The translations under genes and the position numbers were made by a program. Below the pieces are notes generated by a model. That model saw nothing but the letters and a program-made list of their open reading frames with translations. It did no database searches and was not told where the DNA came from. Positions 32,860-43,439 of a stretch of DNA of 64,000 bases are shown one piece after another; the first letter of the stretch is position 1; each line of letters opens with the position of its first letter. Source of the DNA: Elephas maximus indicus (Eukaryota > Chordata > Mammalia > Proboscidea > Elephantidae); contig NC_064819.1 of assembly GCF_024166365.1 (NCBI RefSeq), positions 112,884,293 to 112,948,292 on the forward strand, given 5' to 3'.

Positions 32860-33195
32860 GGTAGTCTGAATAGGAAATGATGGTGGCTTAAACCACTGGA
32901 GGAGGTGTGAAGTGATTGGAATTAGGATATAATTTGAAAGTAGAGCAAACAGAACTTTAATGGTGGATTAAATGTGGATAGCAGGAAAAGGAACAAAATA
33001 AAAAGTGACTCTTCAGGTTTTTTATCTGAGCAACTGTGTAGCTTGTGATTTCATTAACTGTGGTAGAGAAGACTTGAATAGGGGCAAGAGAGTGTATGTA
33101 GTGTGGGACAGATCATGTGTTCTATTCTGGCAAGGGTACTTTCTGAAATACCTAACTGACATCCAAATGGAAATGTTGCATGCATGAATCTATAT
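32860..33195 (+). mobile_element. Old mammalian dispersed repeat, 3' part
   Basis: 'gatggtggcttaaaccactg' and 'taactgacatccaaatggaa' match the downstream portion of the repeat at 55040-55795. Confidence 0.45.
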
Positions 33196-34154
33196 CCCAG
33201 AGGAGACAGAAAGACTGAAGATAAAATTTGGAATCATCATCCAATGGATAATGTGAACTCAGTCGACATTTGCATTAACAATCCTTGTTCACAGAATGGG
33301 TTGGCTCTCATAAGCATGCCTGTCCCTTACCAATGTCTTCTGTTTGAGTCCACAGACTTACGAAGGAAAATTATACTAGAGAAGAACATTAGTAAGACGT
33401 GAGCCTGCATCAGCCAGCTAACATAATGTGAAGAATTAGATCATGGATAGACACCTGGTTTTTTTTTTTTTTTAGTTAAAATGCCATTCCTAAGAGAATG
33501 ATGGCTACCTCCTGAGTGTCAAAGAAAAAGATAAGACAAGAAGACTGCGGACTCCTAAGTAGAACTAAATAGACTTTGCTGATTGTTGTTGAGATTATAG
33601 GAAGGGGAAAGAAGAAAAGATGATCACTGAAGTATAATTCCATTTACCACACTGTCACAGTTTAGATCACTGGGCCAAAAACAAACTGTCTGTGGCAAAA
33701 GTTAAAAAGGTATGGTTAAAAAAAAAAGATTAATATTTAAAGATTATTACTGTTATTACTCCAAGTCTAAGACATGCTGTTTCAAAAAAAAAAAAAATTA
33801 TTTGAAGTCCCACTGCTCCAAGGTAACTATTGTTAACTGTTACACTTTTCTATAAATACAATTGGTTGTTTTCTTCGTGATTGTCATACTGAATATAGAA
33901 TCATGTATTCTGCGTTTTATCAAATTTTATCCTTCTACATGAGTTGGAATCAACTGGATTATAATGGACTTTTGGGGGTTTACCTTGATATCTGTGATTA
34001 ATATTATTATTCAGCATTTTTTAAGTACCTTTTTCAGGGGTTATTCGATAGGATTAAATGCCATCCCTCTACATTAATTTACATTTCTTTGATTACCAGT
34101 ATATTACACATTTATTCTCCTGTATATTACCTGTTTTTGTCAATTACCTGATCA
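33196..34154. other. Unassigned sequence with one SINE tail
   Basis: Contains A- and T-runs (33460, 33725, 33785). A degenerate SINE 3' fragment, 'catgagttggaatcaactgg', lies at 33939-33980. No gene. Confidence 0.4.
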
Positions 34155-34880
34155 AATCCTTGGGCTTTATTTTTATTTTATTTATCTTTTATTGCACTTC
34201 AGATGATGGTTTACAGAACACACTAGCTTCTCATTAAACAGTTAGTACACATATTAATTTATGACATTGGTTAACAACCCCACAACATGTCAACACTCTC
34301 CCTTCTGACCTTGGGTTCCCTATGACCAGCTTTTCTGTCCCCTCCTGCCTTTTAGTCCTTGCTAGTGTGCCCTTTTTTTTTTTTAGTGTGCCCCTTTAGT
34401 CTTGTTTTATTTTATGGGCTTGTCTAATCTTTGGCTGAAGGGTGAACCTCGGGAGTGACTTCATTACTGAGCTGAATGGGTGTCCGGGGCCATACTCTCA
34501 GGGTTTCTCCAGTCTCTGTCAGGTCAGTAAGACTGTTTTTTTTGTGTGTGTGTGTGAGTTAGAATTTTGTTCAACATTTTTCTCCAGCTCTGTCTGGGAC
34601 CCTCTATTATGATCCCTGTCAGAACAGTCAGTGGTGGTAGCTGGGCACCATTTAGTTGTATTGGACTCAGTCTGGTGGAGGCCGCGGTAGTTGCGGTCCG
34701 TAGTCCTGTGGACAAATCTTTCCCTTGTGTCTTGTTTTCTTCATTTTCCCTTACTCCTGAAGGGGTGAGACCAGTGGGTATCTTAGAGGGCCACTCACAG
34801 GCTTTTAAGATCCCAGATGCTACTCACCAAAGAAGAATATAGAACATTTTCTTTATAAACTACTTTATGCCAATTGAGCT
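34155..34880 (-). mobile_element. L1-type LINE 3' region, reverse strand
   Basis: The plus strand starts T-rich ('tttatttatcttttattgca') and continues through 'ttaaacagttagtacacata', 'ctaatctttggctgaagggt', 'gtgatccctgtcag'-like text and 'cttttaagatcccagatgct'. I know this as a repeat abundant in afrotherian genomes and infer a LINE 3' untranslated region. It is paralogous to 701-792. The forward frame at 34567-34842 lies inside it and is not a gene. Confidence 0.6.
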
Positions 34881-34989
34881 GGATGTTTCCTGAGCCCATG
34901 GTCCCCACATGGGGTTTATTTCTAAAAACGTACATTTGTCTTTGTGGCAGAGACTATTATTTTCCAACTCAGACATCTATCTTTCCCTT

Positions 34990-35395
34990 CTTTGAACCCC
35001 TAATTTAGCTGCGCTTAAGATAACTTGGAATAATACAATATCTCTCAGGTTCCCTTGTAAGTAGGTGTGGCCATGTGACTAAGTTCTAGCCAATGATATG
35101 TAATCTGAAATATACTTTAGCAGCTTCTAGAAAATTTCTTTAAGAGGCATCGGAATGGACCCTTTACCCACTTCTTCAATCCTGCTCCTTAGAATATGGT
35201 GTCTGTATGTCCATCTTGGACTCTGAGGACAAGGACCCACTCTGTAGCTGGCTGTCTGGAAGCACACTGTGTCCCAGGTTACAGGGGACTGCCCACATCC
35301 AGACTTTTACCTGAGAGGAGAACAGATTTCTTTTTTTTAGATACTATTTTGCTGACTTCTGTTACTCACAGCTCAGCCTAATCTTAGCTAATATA
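34990..35395 (+). mobile_element. Old mammalian repeat ('ctaagttctagcc' family)
   Basis: 'ggttcccttgtaagtaggtg' and 'gtgactaagttctagccaat' through 'cagcctaatcttagctaata'. Third local copy, same strand as the others. Confidence 0.55.
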
Positions 35396-35887
35396 GATAC
35401 CGAATTCAGGTTTTCATTTTAACACTAATGTTAGTTTTAAGAGATGCCTTGAATGCAGGATAATTGTTGGAAGAAATCATGAAAAATATTTACTTAAAAA
35501 AAATTCCACATTGAATATTTTGACTTGTTTCCTTCCCTGTGACTCTTCCCCTTCCATTTCTTCATGTTGTATCCCTCCCCATTCCTTTCTCCCCTCACCA
35601 CTTCCTTTTCATTCTGGATATGCTTGCTTGCTTTTCTTCACCAGGACCTCTGCTAGCCTAACTGACTCCTTTGTGGGAATTAGAAAGGTACGATCCTCAA
35701 GGTGGAAGCAGTTCCACTGTTCCAGGGGTTGGCAAGAGGGTTGATTATGAGATTAGAAAAAAATACCCTTCCTCCACACAGTGGAAGCAGCTCCACACAG
35801 TGCATATCACTTGGCAGGATTTCCATCCCCATTCACTGGTCAGAGCTACCCTTGGCATTTCTAGTTCTTATGGACACTACCTGTGAT
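35396..35887. other. Unassigned sequence
   Basis: C/T-rich text around 35525-35640. There is no gene signal. Confidence 0.4.
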
Positions 35888-36514
35888 TGTTAAGGTTGTG
35901 TGCCAAATTGGCTGGGCCATGATTCTCGGTGGCTTGGCAGTTACAATGTAATTTGGCAGTTACGATTTAATATAATGTGATCACTTCCATGCTGGGACCT
36001 GCTGTGAGTAGCCAATCAATTGAAAGGGACTTTCCTTGAGGGTGTGGCCTGCATCCAATATAGTGGACTTTCTGGTAAGGCTTATGGGCTTTTGCTTGTT
36101 CTGGATCCTGTAGCTGGCTCCTGTTCATCTGACCTCCAATTCTTGGGACTTGAGCTAACAGCTTACATGCTGTCTTGCTTGCCGATCTTGGGATTCGTTG
36201 GTCTCTGCAGACTGTGAGCCAGGAGAAGCCTCTGGTATGACCCACAGACTTGGGACCTTCCAACTTCTACAACTGCATGTGCCATTTCCTTGATATAAAT
36301 CAATATCTCTATATATTTCTGGAGCCCTGGTGGCACAGTGGTTAAGAGGTTCCCTGCTAACCAAAAGGTTTGCAGTTCAAATCTACCAGCTGCTCCTTGT
36401 ATACCCTATGGAGAAGCTCTACTCTGTCAGAATCAACTCCACAGCAATGGGTTTTATATATATATTTATACACTTAACTGGTTTTGCTTCTCTGGAGAAC
36501 TCAGTCTTAGACAC
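35888..36514 (+). mobile_element. LTR of a second family, split by a SINE
   Basis: It opens 'tgttaaggttgtgtgccaaa' and closes with 'gcttctctggagaactcagt' and 'cttagacac', an LTR-like 3' end. The SINE at 36319-36455 interrupts its last part. The sequence is distinct from the TGTCATGG family. The target duplication is not clear. Confidence 0.6.
36319..36455 (+). mobile_element. AfroSINE-like SINE, short form, nested
   Basis: 'tggagccctggtggcacagt' to 'cagcaatgggtttta', with a deletion in the tail that removes 'tcctatagggtcgctatgag'. Confidence 0.93.
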
Positions 36515-36949
36515 TACCCTATATATCTCTACCTTCCTAGGTGCTGTATCTTGACTGGCTGAATCCTTTATTCCCTGACTGATTTCTACATGAAATTCAA
36601 TCTCTTGATCAATGTTGGCAGCCTGATCTTCTGAGATGCATGGTTCTAGCTACTCCTGGCCAGCACTGCCCTACTACTGTTCATGGTTTTGCACACTGGG
36701 CATGTGGAAAAGCCCAGAGAGATGATACTTCAGAACGAGCATGAGAGAGAGGGAGAGAGAGAAGAAACCTACTTCAGAAGGAGCATGAGAGAAGAAGGGA
36801 GAGAAAGAAAGAAGTCTAAGAGGCTGTTTCAGGCTATTCTGAAAATAATGATTAAGATGGCTTTGAAACTCAGTTGCACAGAGATATTCAAATTTAAGGT
36901 AGTGTGTGTGAAGATTAAGGGCAAATGAGTAGATCCAAGAGTGAATTTT
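36515..36949. other. Unassigned sequence
   Basis: A purine-rich GAGAGA stretch lies at 36740-36815. No gene. Confidence 0.4.
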
Positions 36950-37100
36950 AGCCTGTACCTTGCTATGGAGTCTTGGGCTGGTTTCTTATCTCATTTGTAA
37001 AATAGGAATCAGGATATCTCCCTTATGGACCAATAAGGATCACAGAAGATAAGGCATGTGGCCCACTTAGTACCTGCCTGGCCAAGTAATAAACATTCTG
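36950..37100 (+). mobile_element. MIR-like fragment
   Basis: 'tatctcatttgtaaaatagg' followed by 'aaggatcacagaagataagg' follows the MIR core order. Confidence 0.45.
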
Positions 37101-37705
37101 TAACTGGTAGCTCAACGGAACGAGTTCAGGAACCCTGGTCTTCGGTTTGCAAGAAAATTTCACTGAGACTTTGTTCAAAAACAGCTGAGAGCAGGTTGTA
37201 ATGTTTTCAAGTAAAGAACACAAATAAGTTATTTGCCTCTAAGCTTTCCTTTCACTCTCTTAATTCAAATCTTTGCTCAAATGTTACCTTTCCAAAAAGA
37301 TTCCCTGACTATGTAAAATAACACTTCTCCTCAGTTTTTTTCTCCTTGCCTTGGTGTGTTTTTCTTCCTAGTACTTGTTACCAGGAATTGTATTATATTA
37401 TATGTATGTTTGTTGTTGTTGTTGGTGGCCTCCTCCATCAGTGTATGTAAGCTTTTCTTATAAGCGAAATGACTTTGTTTTGTTTACTTCTGAATCTCTA
37501 GAACCTAGAACATTCTGGGACAAAGAAGGCATTGAACGAGTATTTGTCAAGTGAATTGCAATGAAACACTTATTTCTTACTTCATGTTTATTATTATATT
37601 GTGGTTGTTATGGTGAATATCTGCAGCCACATATAGACACAGGTATAGTGTCACTGACAGGGTATTTCTGAAGTGTTTTTAATTTTCTTGGCTATAGAGT
37701 TTTTC
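37101..37705. other. Unassigned sequence
   Basis: Nothing recognised beyond a short (GTT)n near 37410. Confidence 0.4.
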
Positions 37706-37930
37706 TGTAACATGTGACACCAGCTCATCCAGAGAATGCCATCAAAGGACCGAGTCTGCTCCCTGGAGGACCTGACAGGCCCCTTCCAGACTTGCTGCAA
37801 TCCTAAAAAAAAAAAAAAAAAGAAAAAGAAAACCTGGTAACGACACAACTTCTTAAATCTTTTTGCCTCTGTCTGAGGTGGAGCCCATGACCTGTGCCAA
37901 CAACCACAAAGCTGGGCATTCACTGGCATT
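37706..37930 (-). repeat. Unclassified ~220-bp element, copy 1
   Basis: Read in reverse, it contains 'gtgaatgcccagctttgtgg', 'gcacaggtcatgggctcc', a pyrimidine run ending in AG, and 'caagtctggaaggggcct'. The same order of blocks occurs on the plus strand at 38546-38757. I do not recognise the family. The short frames through it are not conserved enough to call a protein. Confidence 0.8.
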
Positions 37931-38502
37931 GGTGTCTTTCTTTGTTGGCTTGCTTTTAGTCATTCCTTCCTTCCCAGTAAATATACATGGCCTTTCCTTC
38001 CTGTCAGACGCAGGGCTGCTGCTTATTCTGCTCAGTCCCAGGAGCAATTTACCAGTACTTGTTTCCAACTTGCTCCCCTTTGCACATGCCTCCTTTATTT
38101 CATCATGCTTCAACTGAGCAAAGAAGAGGTTCTGGGGATTGATTAGCAGAGCTTCCTGCACTAATGAGCAATTTGTTGTGCAGAGGCTTCGGCTTTACCT
38201 GCAGGCTGGCGGAAGGGCTTCCAGGAGCCCTACATGTGAGACTCATGCTCATTTTTCTCCTTCTGTCAGGTACTGTGAACATGTCTGTGTTAGATGGGAC
38301 ATGTGAAGGACGTCTTCTTCTCAATGTTGCAGCTGCAATTGTGTAGAATCTTTGACAGGGAAGAGGCTGAAAGCCAGTGCTGGAGGTGAGGAGGGAAGGT
38401 GAGGCTTTAGGTTGACAGTGGTCACTGAGTAGATGTGTCTCTTGACACCTGGCAAGTTTTAAGATTTTAAAATGAAGAGTAGATTATTATCCATATATAC
38501 AT
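37931..38502. other. Spacer between the inverted copies
   Basis: About 570 bp without a nameable repeat. The frames at 37863-38117, 38103-38324 and 38164-38346 overlap in both strands and have no domain. Confidence 0.4.
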
Positions 38503-38875
38503 GGAGCCTTGGTGGTGTAGTAGGTAAGCTTTTGGGTGCTAATGCCTGTGAATGCCCGGCTTTGTGGTTGCTGGCACAGGTCATGGGCTCTGCCTCTGAG
38601 AGGAGCAAAAAGTTAAGGAGTTGTGATGTTTCCAGGTTTTTTCTTTTTTTTTTTTTTTAGGATTGTAGCAAGTCTAGAAGGGGCCTGTCAGGTCCTCTGG
38701 GGAGCAGACTTTTTCCTTTGATGACATTTCCAAGATAAGTGGTGCCACATATTAGACAAGAACTGCTATCAAAAGGTCAGCAGTTCAAATCCACCAGGTG
38801 CTCCTTGGAAATGCTATGGAGCAGTTCTTCTCTATCCTACAGGGTCACCATAAGTCAACATCGACTCAATGGCTT
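38503..38875 (+). mobile_element. AfroSINE-like SINE split by the unclassified element
   Basis: The head 'tggagccttggtggtgtagt...gggtgctaa' (38503-38545) and the remainder 'gctatcaaaaggtcagcagt...catcgactcaatggc' (from about 38753) flank a ~210-bp insert. Joining across the insert restores the usual SINE order at the 'ctgctaaccaaaaggtc' position. Confidence 0.9.
38546..38757 (+). repeat. Unclassified ~210-bp element, copy 2, in a SINE
   Basis: 'gtgaatgcccggctttgtgg', 'gcacaggtcatgggctctgc', a T-rich run ending in AG near 38660, and 'caagtctagaaggggcctgt' match copy 1 in the opposite orientation. The bases 'tgcta' occur on both sides of the insert within the SINE and could be a short target duplication. 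Confidence 0.82.
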
Positions 38876-38884
38876 TTTAAAAAT

Positions 38885-39000
38885 CTATGTATATACACAC
38901 ACATATATACATATATATAAAATCTTAAGTATATATAACATGTATCTATGTAGACATGTATATACCACATGCACATACACACACACACATACACACAGAA
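38885..39000. repeat. Mixed (TA)n/(CA)n microsatellite
   Basis: Alternating purine-pyrimidine text, including 'tatatacacacacatatata' and 'acacacacacacatacacac', has a short non-repeat interruption. It is likely polymorphic. Confidence 0.88.
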
Positions 39001-39140
39001 AGAGAGTGCCCAAGAGAGAGTTTTTCCCCCAAAGAGCTTAATGGTGTACAAATATATGATTCCAATGTAATACAACTGCCTCTGGAAAAAAATGTTACTT
39101 ATTTGATAAAACCTGGGATATCATTATTTTTTATTTCTTA

Positions 39141-39344
39141 ATGATTGTCGTTGTGTGCCATGGAGTGGATTACAACCCACAGGGGCTCCATGTGACAGAG
39201 TAGAAATACCCCATAGGGTTTTCTAGTTGTAATCTTTATGGGAGCACATTGCAAGTCTTTCTCTGTAGTAGCTGCTGGTGGGTTCAATCCGCTGACCTTT
39301 CGATTAGTAGCTGAGCACTTAACCATTGTGGCACCAGGGATCCT
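39141..39344 (-). mobile_element. AfroSINE-like SINE, reverse strand
   Basis: 'ttgtgtgccatggagtggat' on the tail side, 'agtagctgctggtgggttca' module, and 'taaccattgtggcaccaggg' on the head side. Confidence 0.93.
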
Positions 39345-39377
39345 GATTTCTTTCTTTCTTTGTTAAAATAATGTATT

Positions 39378-39740
39378 TTATTTTTGTTGTTGTTGAGAAT
39401 TTTCACAGTAGAACATACACCAATTCAACAATTTCTACATGTTCAGTTCGGTGACATTGATTATATTCTTCGAGCTGTGCAATCACTCTACCCCCTTTTC
39501 CTGAGTTGTTCCTCCCCCATTAACACAACAAACTCTCTGCCCCCTGAGTTCTTATCTAATCTTTCAAGTTGCTATTGTCAATTTGATCCCGTATAGATAG
39601 ATGTTAAAAGAACTCAGTGCTCAAGGCAGACATTCTTCACTACTTAAGCTATTGTTTGGTTTTAAGAAGACTCCAGGGAATATTTTTCATTTAAGATTTA
39701 AAGATTATCTCAGGGCAATAGTTTTTGGGATTGTATGTGA
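39378..39740 (-). mobile_element. LINE 3'-end-like repeat, reverse strand
   Basis: 'tgttgttgttgagaattttc' through 'caatttgatcccgtatagat' to 'tatctcagggcaatagtttt'. A same-strand copy lies at 44640-45000. The order of blocks parallels the L1M 3' end at 20932, so I infer an L1-lineage 3' untranslated region. Confidence 0.65.
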
Positions 39741-39825
39741 TTTTCTGTAACTTAAGCATCCCAAAATCCCATAGAATGAGGCAGTTAGGCTAGATTATCC
39801 ATAACCTCCTTTATGTAATCACAAC

Positions 39826-39961
39826 TCAAAGTGTAGTCTCTGGACAAGCAACATCAGCTTGATATGGAGTGTTGTCAGCCCACACGAGAGCTACAGAATC
39901 AGAACCTGTATTTTAACCTCAGGTGATTCATGTGCACATTACAGTTTGCAAAGCACTGGCC
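39826..39961 (-). mobile_element. MER5A-like fossil, reverse strand
   Basis: 'ctcaaagtgtagtctctgga' opens and 'gtttgcaaagcactgg' closes it, with 'cagaatcagaacctgtattt' and 'aggtgattcatgtgcacatt' between. The terminal inverted repeats are degraded. Confidence 0.6.
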
Positions 39962-40068
39962 CTGAATTCTAACATTTTGAGATTCTATGGTTGTATTTCA
40001 CAGGTAATATAATATGATCTAAGTATAAATAATAGCACATAATGGAAAGAAGCATAAGATTTGGAATC

Positions 40069-40265
40069 GGGGACCTGGGTGGTGGAAATGATTAATGCCC
40101 TTGGCTTCTGACCAAAGAGTTGGCAGTTTCAGTCCTCTCAGAGGCACCTCAAGAGAAAGGCCTGGCAATCTATTTCCAAAACAGCAGCCACTGAAAACCA
40201 AAACAGTTCTACTCTGACACAAATGGGGTCACCATGAATCAGAATCGACTTGTTGGCAACTGGTA
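40069..40265 (+). mobile_element. AfroSINE-like SINE, long form
   Basis: 'ggacctgggtggtggaaatg' to 'cttgttggcaactggtag', including 'ctcagaggcacctcaagaga' and 'tctatttccaaaacagcagc'. Confidence 0.92.
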
Positions 40266-40637
40266 GACTTGAGTTTGGATTTCAGCTGCTTCAGCCTCAA
40301 TGGGACCAGCGATCCCCAAGTTCTACAGACCCTGGGAAAACATCATTTCCTGACACTGCCCCGAAGAGCTGGCAGCTAAACTCACTATACAACAACTTGA
40401 ACTCTGAGCCCAGCATGTTTATGTGCCCCCTAGCTCCTCATCTCATACTTGCCTTATTAAAAAGGAGATCTATAGGGGGCAGAATCCCTCTATGCGGCTG
40501 TGACTCCTGTTGTTTGCCCTTTATATAGCACAAGTGTGAGCAGAAGGAGGTATAAACATGTTGTCTCAGCACCAAGTTGTTTCTCTGTGGCTTCTCTGCT
40601 GGATGCTGAAATAATAGGTGCTTTTTTTTTTTTTTTT
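40266..40637. other. Unassigned sequence
   Basis: No gene. A T-run of about 18 lies at 40622-40638. Confidence 0.4.
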
Positions 40638-40835
40638 TATGGTGTAAGAGGAAACCCTGGTTGCATAGTGGTTAAGTGCTATGACTGCTAACAGAAGGGT
40701 CAGCAGTTCGAATTTACCAGGCGCTCCTTGGAAACTCTATGGGGCAGTTCTACTCTGTCCTATGGGGTCGCTATGAGTTGGAATGGACTTGATGGCACTG
40801 GGTTTGGTTTTCGTTTTTTGGTTTATGGTGCAAGA
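40638..40835 (+). mobile_element. AfroSINE-like SINE 1 of a same-site pair
   Basis: The body 40650-40823 runs from 'gaaaccctggttgcatagtg' to a T-rich tail. It is flanked by 'tatggtgtaaga' (40638-40649) and 'tatggtgcaaga' (40824-40835). Confidence 0.95.
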
Positions 40836-40836
40836 T

Positions 40837-41059
40837 GAGGAGCCCTGGGTGCGTAGTAGTTAAAATGCTTGGCTGTTAACTGAAAGGTTAGCCATCTGAG
40901 TCCACTAGCCGCTCCATGGGAAAAGATGTGGCAGTCTGCTTTTGTAAAGATTTAGAGCCTTGGAAACCATAATGGGCAGCTCTACTCTGTCCTCCAGGGT
41001 CACTATGAGTCAGGATTGACTTGACAGCCGTGGGTTTGGTTTTTGGGTATGGTGTAAGA
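40837..41059 (+). mobile_element. AfroSINE-like SINE 2 of a same-site pair
   Basis: The body 40837-41047 runs from 'aggagccctgggtgcgtagt' to 'ggtttggtttttgg', with the 'gatgtggcagtctgctttt' module. The flanking repeat 'tatggtgtaaga' occurs again at 41048-41059. Confidence 0.95.
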
Positions 41060-41625
41060 CTACCACCTGTCTGTCAGTTTGTCATACTGTGGTGACTTGC
41101 ATGTTGCTATGATGCTGGAAGCTATGTCACTGGTATTTCAAACACCATCAGCGTCACCCTTGGTAGACAGGTTTCAGCAGAGCTTCCAGGCTAAGATAAG
41201 CTAGGAAGAAAGGCCTGGTGACCTATTTTCAAAAAATTAGCCAATGAATACTCAAAGGATTCACAATAGAATACTGCCTGATAAAATGCTGGAAAATTAT
41301 TCCCTAGGTGGGAACCCAAAAACCAAACCCATTGCCTATAGTGACCCTATAGGACAGAGTAGAACTTCCTCATATGGTTTCCAAGGAGCACCTGGTGGAT
41401 TCAAACTGCTGACCTTTTTGTTAGCAGCTATAGCTCCTAACCACTATGCCACGAGGGTTTCTCTAGGTGGAAAGGCACTCAGAATACACAGTGGCCACAA
41501 CAATGGACTTAAGCATACCAGTGACTGGGAAGATAGCACAGGCAACATTCCGTTCTGCTGTACATAGGGTTGCCATAAATCGGAGCAGACTCGTCAGCAG
41601 CTAGTAACAATGGCATGAGATGGGG
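41060..41625 (+). mobile_element. RTE-tailed non-autonomous element, split by SINE
   Basis: It opens 'ctaccacctgtctgtcagtt', carries 'ggtatttcaaacaccatcag' and 'gacaggtttcagcagagctt', is interrupted at 41312-41462, and ends with 'acatagggttgccataaatc' and 'gtcagcagctagtaacaa', the RTE-type tail. There is no protein. Its body is also found at 9855 (reverse) and 11881. Confidence 0.78.
41304..41470 (-). mobile_element. AfroSINE-like SINE, short form, nested, reverse
   Basis: The body 41312-41462 sits in the RTE-tailed element. The flanks 'ctaggtgg' at 41304-41311 and 41463-41470 are identical, giving a target duplication. Confidence 0.94.
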
Positions 41626-41684
41626 ACCAGAACTGGTTCCCTTTTATTAAAAAGAAGTAGGACAACAAATATTTTACTGGGAGC

Positions 41685-41868
41685 GGAGACTTGGAGGACC
41701 CCTGGTGGCACTGTGGTTAGGCTCTTGGCTGCTAACCAAAAGGTCAGCAGTTCAAATTCACCACCCACTTCTTGGAAACCCTGTGGGGCAGTTCTACTCT
41801 GTCTTATAGGGTCACTATCAGTTGGAATCAACTCGATGGCAAGAGGTTTCAAAGGATATGGAGACTTG
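41685..41868 (+). mobile_element. AfroSINE-like SINE, short form, with target duplication
   Basis: The body 41694-41859 runs from 'gaggacccctggtggcactg' to 'gatggcaagaggtttc'. It is flanked by 'ggagacttg' at 41685-41693 and 41860-41868. Confidence 0.95.
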
Positions 41869-42845
41869 AGTTCTAATTCTGACTCTAATTCTTTGGATCA
41901 GTTATATGAGTCATCTCTTCTACATTTTAACAATCTGGGCCTTGACTTTATGTGCATTGAAATGAAAAACCCAAAGACATTTATTTGTAAAAACTTGACA
42001 TATATTTTCATCGTTTCATATATAATACCTTATACCACTTAGATTAAAAAGTGGTTGCTTTGTTTATTATTCTTCATATAAACGATATGTGCCCCATATG
42101 AAGTTAGGAGGAATTCCATCACTCAGTGGCTCTGTTTTTCTGGGGTATTGCCTTTCCCAAGCATGCACATGCACACACATATTTAAATGTTTTCCAGGTG
42201 ATTGGTTTTTAAAGCACTGCTCCTGTAGCAGTAAAAATAGCTTCTCTGTATAGTTTTGAAAGGAGCATCCTTTATTTAAGATGAGTGAAGATTTTCATTC
42301 CAAGTTTAGCCAGGAATAGTTTCTACAACTGGCACTGACGATTATTTCCATAAATAGGAAAGTCAGTGAGAATGAAACAAAGAGATCTAAAGGAATGCTG
42401 AGTTCTGAAGGCAGGGACTCAAGACTGAAGATGAAATTTCAAAAAAGTCTTCCTAAACTACTGAGGAAAGAAAAAGTCTGAAGCTACTTTTAACATTTTC
42501 TTCAGGCTTTGTTGATTTGGGCTAAATTATTCCAATGGATAACAGGTCTAGATTTAACCCACTACCCTCTTGTTAGAGTTCGCCCCAACCAATGTTATCT
42601 CCCCTCCATTTACTCCCAACCATGAAGAATTTCTTTGTTTAGCACTATGGTTTATACTTAACTATTTTGTTACATAAAATTATATATCATATTCTAACAT
42701 CTACTCTAACCAAAAAAATAAACCCGTTGCTGTAGAGGGGACTTACCACCCTGTAATTCCTGTTTACATTTCTGCCCACCTTACTTGACTATGAGTTGCT
42801 TAAGGATAGTGAACCTGTGTTAATCATCATTGTACTCTCATGGAC
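41869..42845. other. Unassigned sequence
   Basis: AT-rich, with no supported gene or repeat. Confidence 0.4.
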
Positions 42846-43439
42846 TGTCATGGATTGAATTGTGTCCCCCCAAAAGTATGTGTCAACTTGGTTAGGCCAT
42901 GATTCCCAGTGTTGTGTGGTTGTCCTCCATTTTGTGATTGTAATTTTATGTTAAGAGGATTAGGGTGGGATTGTAACTTTACTCAGGTCACCTCCCTGAT
43001 TCAAGGTAAAGGCGGTTTCCCTGGGGTGTGGCCTGCACCACCTTTTATCTCTCATGAGATAAAAAGGAAATGGAAGCAAGTGGAGAGTTGGGGACCTCAT
43101 ACCACCAAGAAAGTAGCACTAGGAGCAAAGCGCATCCCTTGGACCCGGGGTCCCTGCGGGGTCCCTGCCACTGAGAAACTCTTCAACCAGGGGAAGTTTG
43201 AGGACAAAGAATCTTCATCCAGAGCCAACAGAGAGAGAAAGCCATCCCCTGGAGCTGACACCCTGAATTTGGACTTCAGCCTACTTTACTGGGAGGAAAT
43301 ATATTTCTCTTTGTTAAAGCCATCCACTCGTGGTATTTCTATTCTGGAAGCACTAGTTCTACTCTGTCCTATAAGGTCGCTATGAGTCGGAATCGACTTG
43401 ACAGCAGTGGGTTGGAGATGACTAAGACAGGGACTGAGG
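42846..43439 (+). mobile_element. Solo LTR, MaLR-like, carrying a SINE fragment
   Basis: It opens 'tgtcatggattgaattgtgt' and ends 'atgactaagaca'. Near its 3' end a 65-bp SINE tail is inserted. Flanks 'tggac' (42841-42845) and 'gggac' (43440-43444) approximate a 5-bp duplication. The frame at 42909-43385 is LTR sequence and not a gene. Confidence 0.9.
43352..43423 (+). mobile_element. SINE 3' fragment within the LTR
   Basis: 'ttctactctgtcctataagg' to 'cttgacagcagtgggttgg' is inserted between 'gcactag' and 'atgactaag' of the LTR end. The head is entirely missing. Confidence 0.88.

Noticed and set aside
34567..34842. 91-codon forward frame
   Set aside because: It lies within a LINE 3'-end repeat read antisense.
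38472..38660. Short frame resembling a frame at 37651-37929
   Set aside because: The similarity comes from the duplicated non-coding element; the frames end in poly-phenylalanine from a T-run.
42909..43385. 158-codon forward frame
   Set aside because: It lies entirely within a solo LTR plus a SINE fragment.
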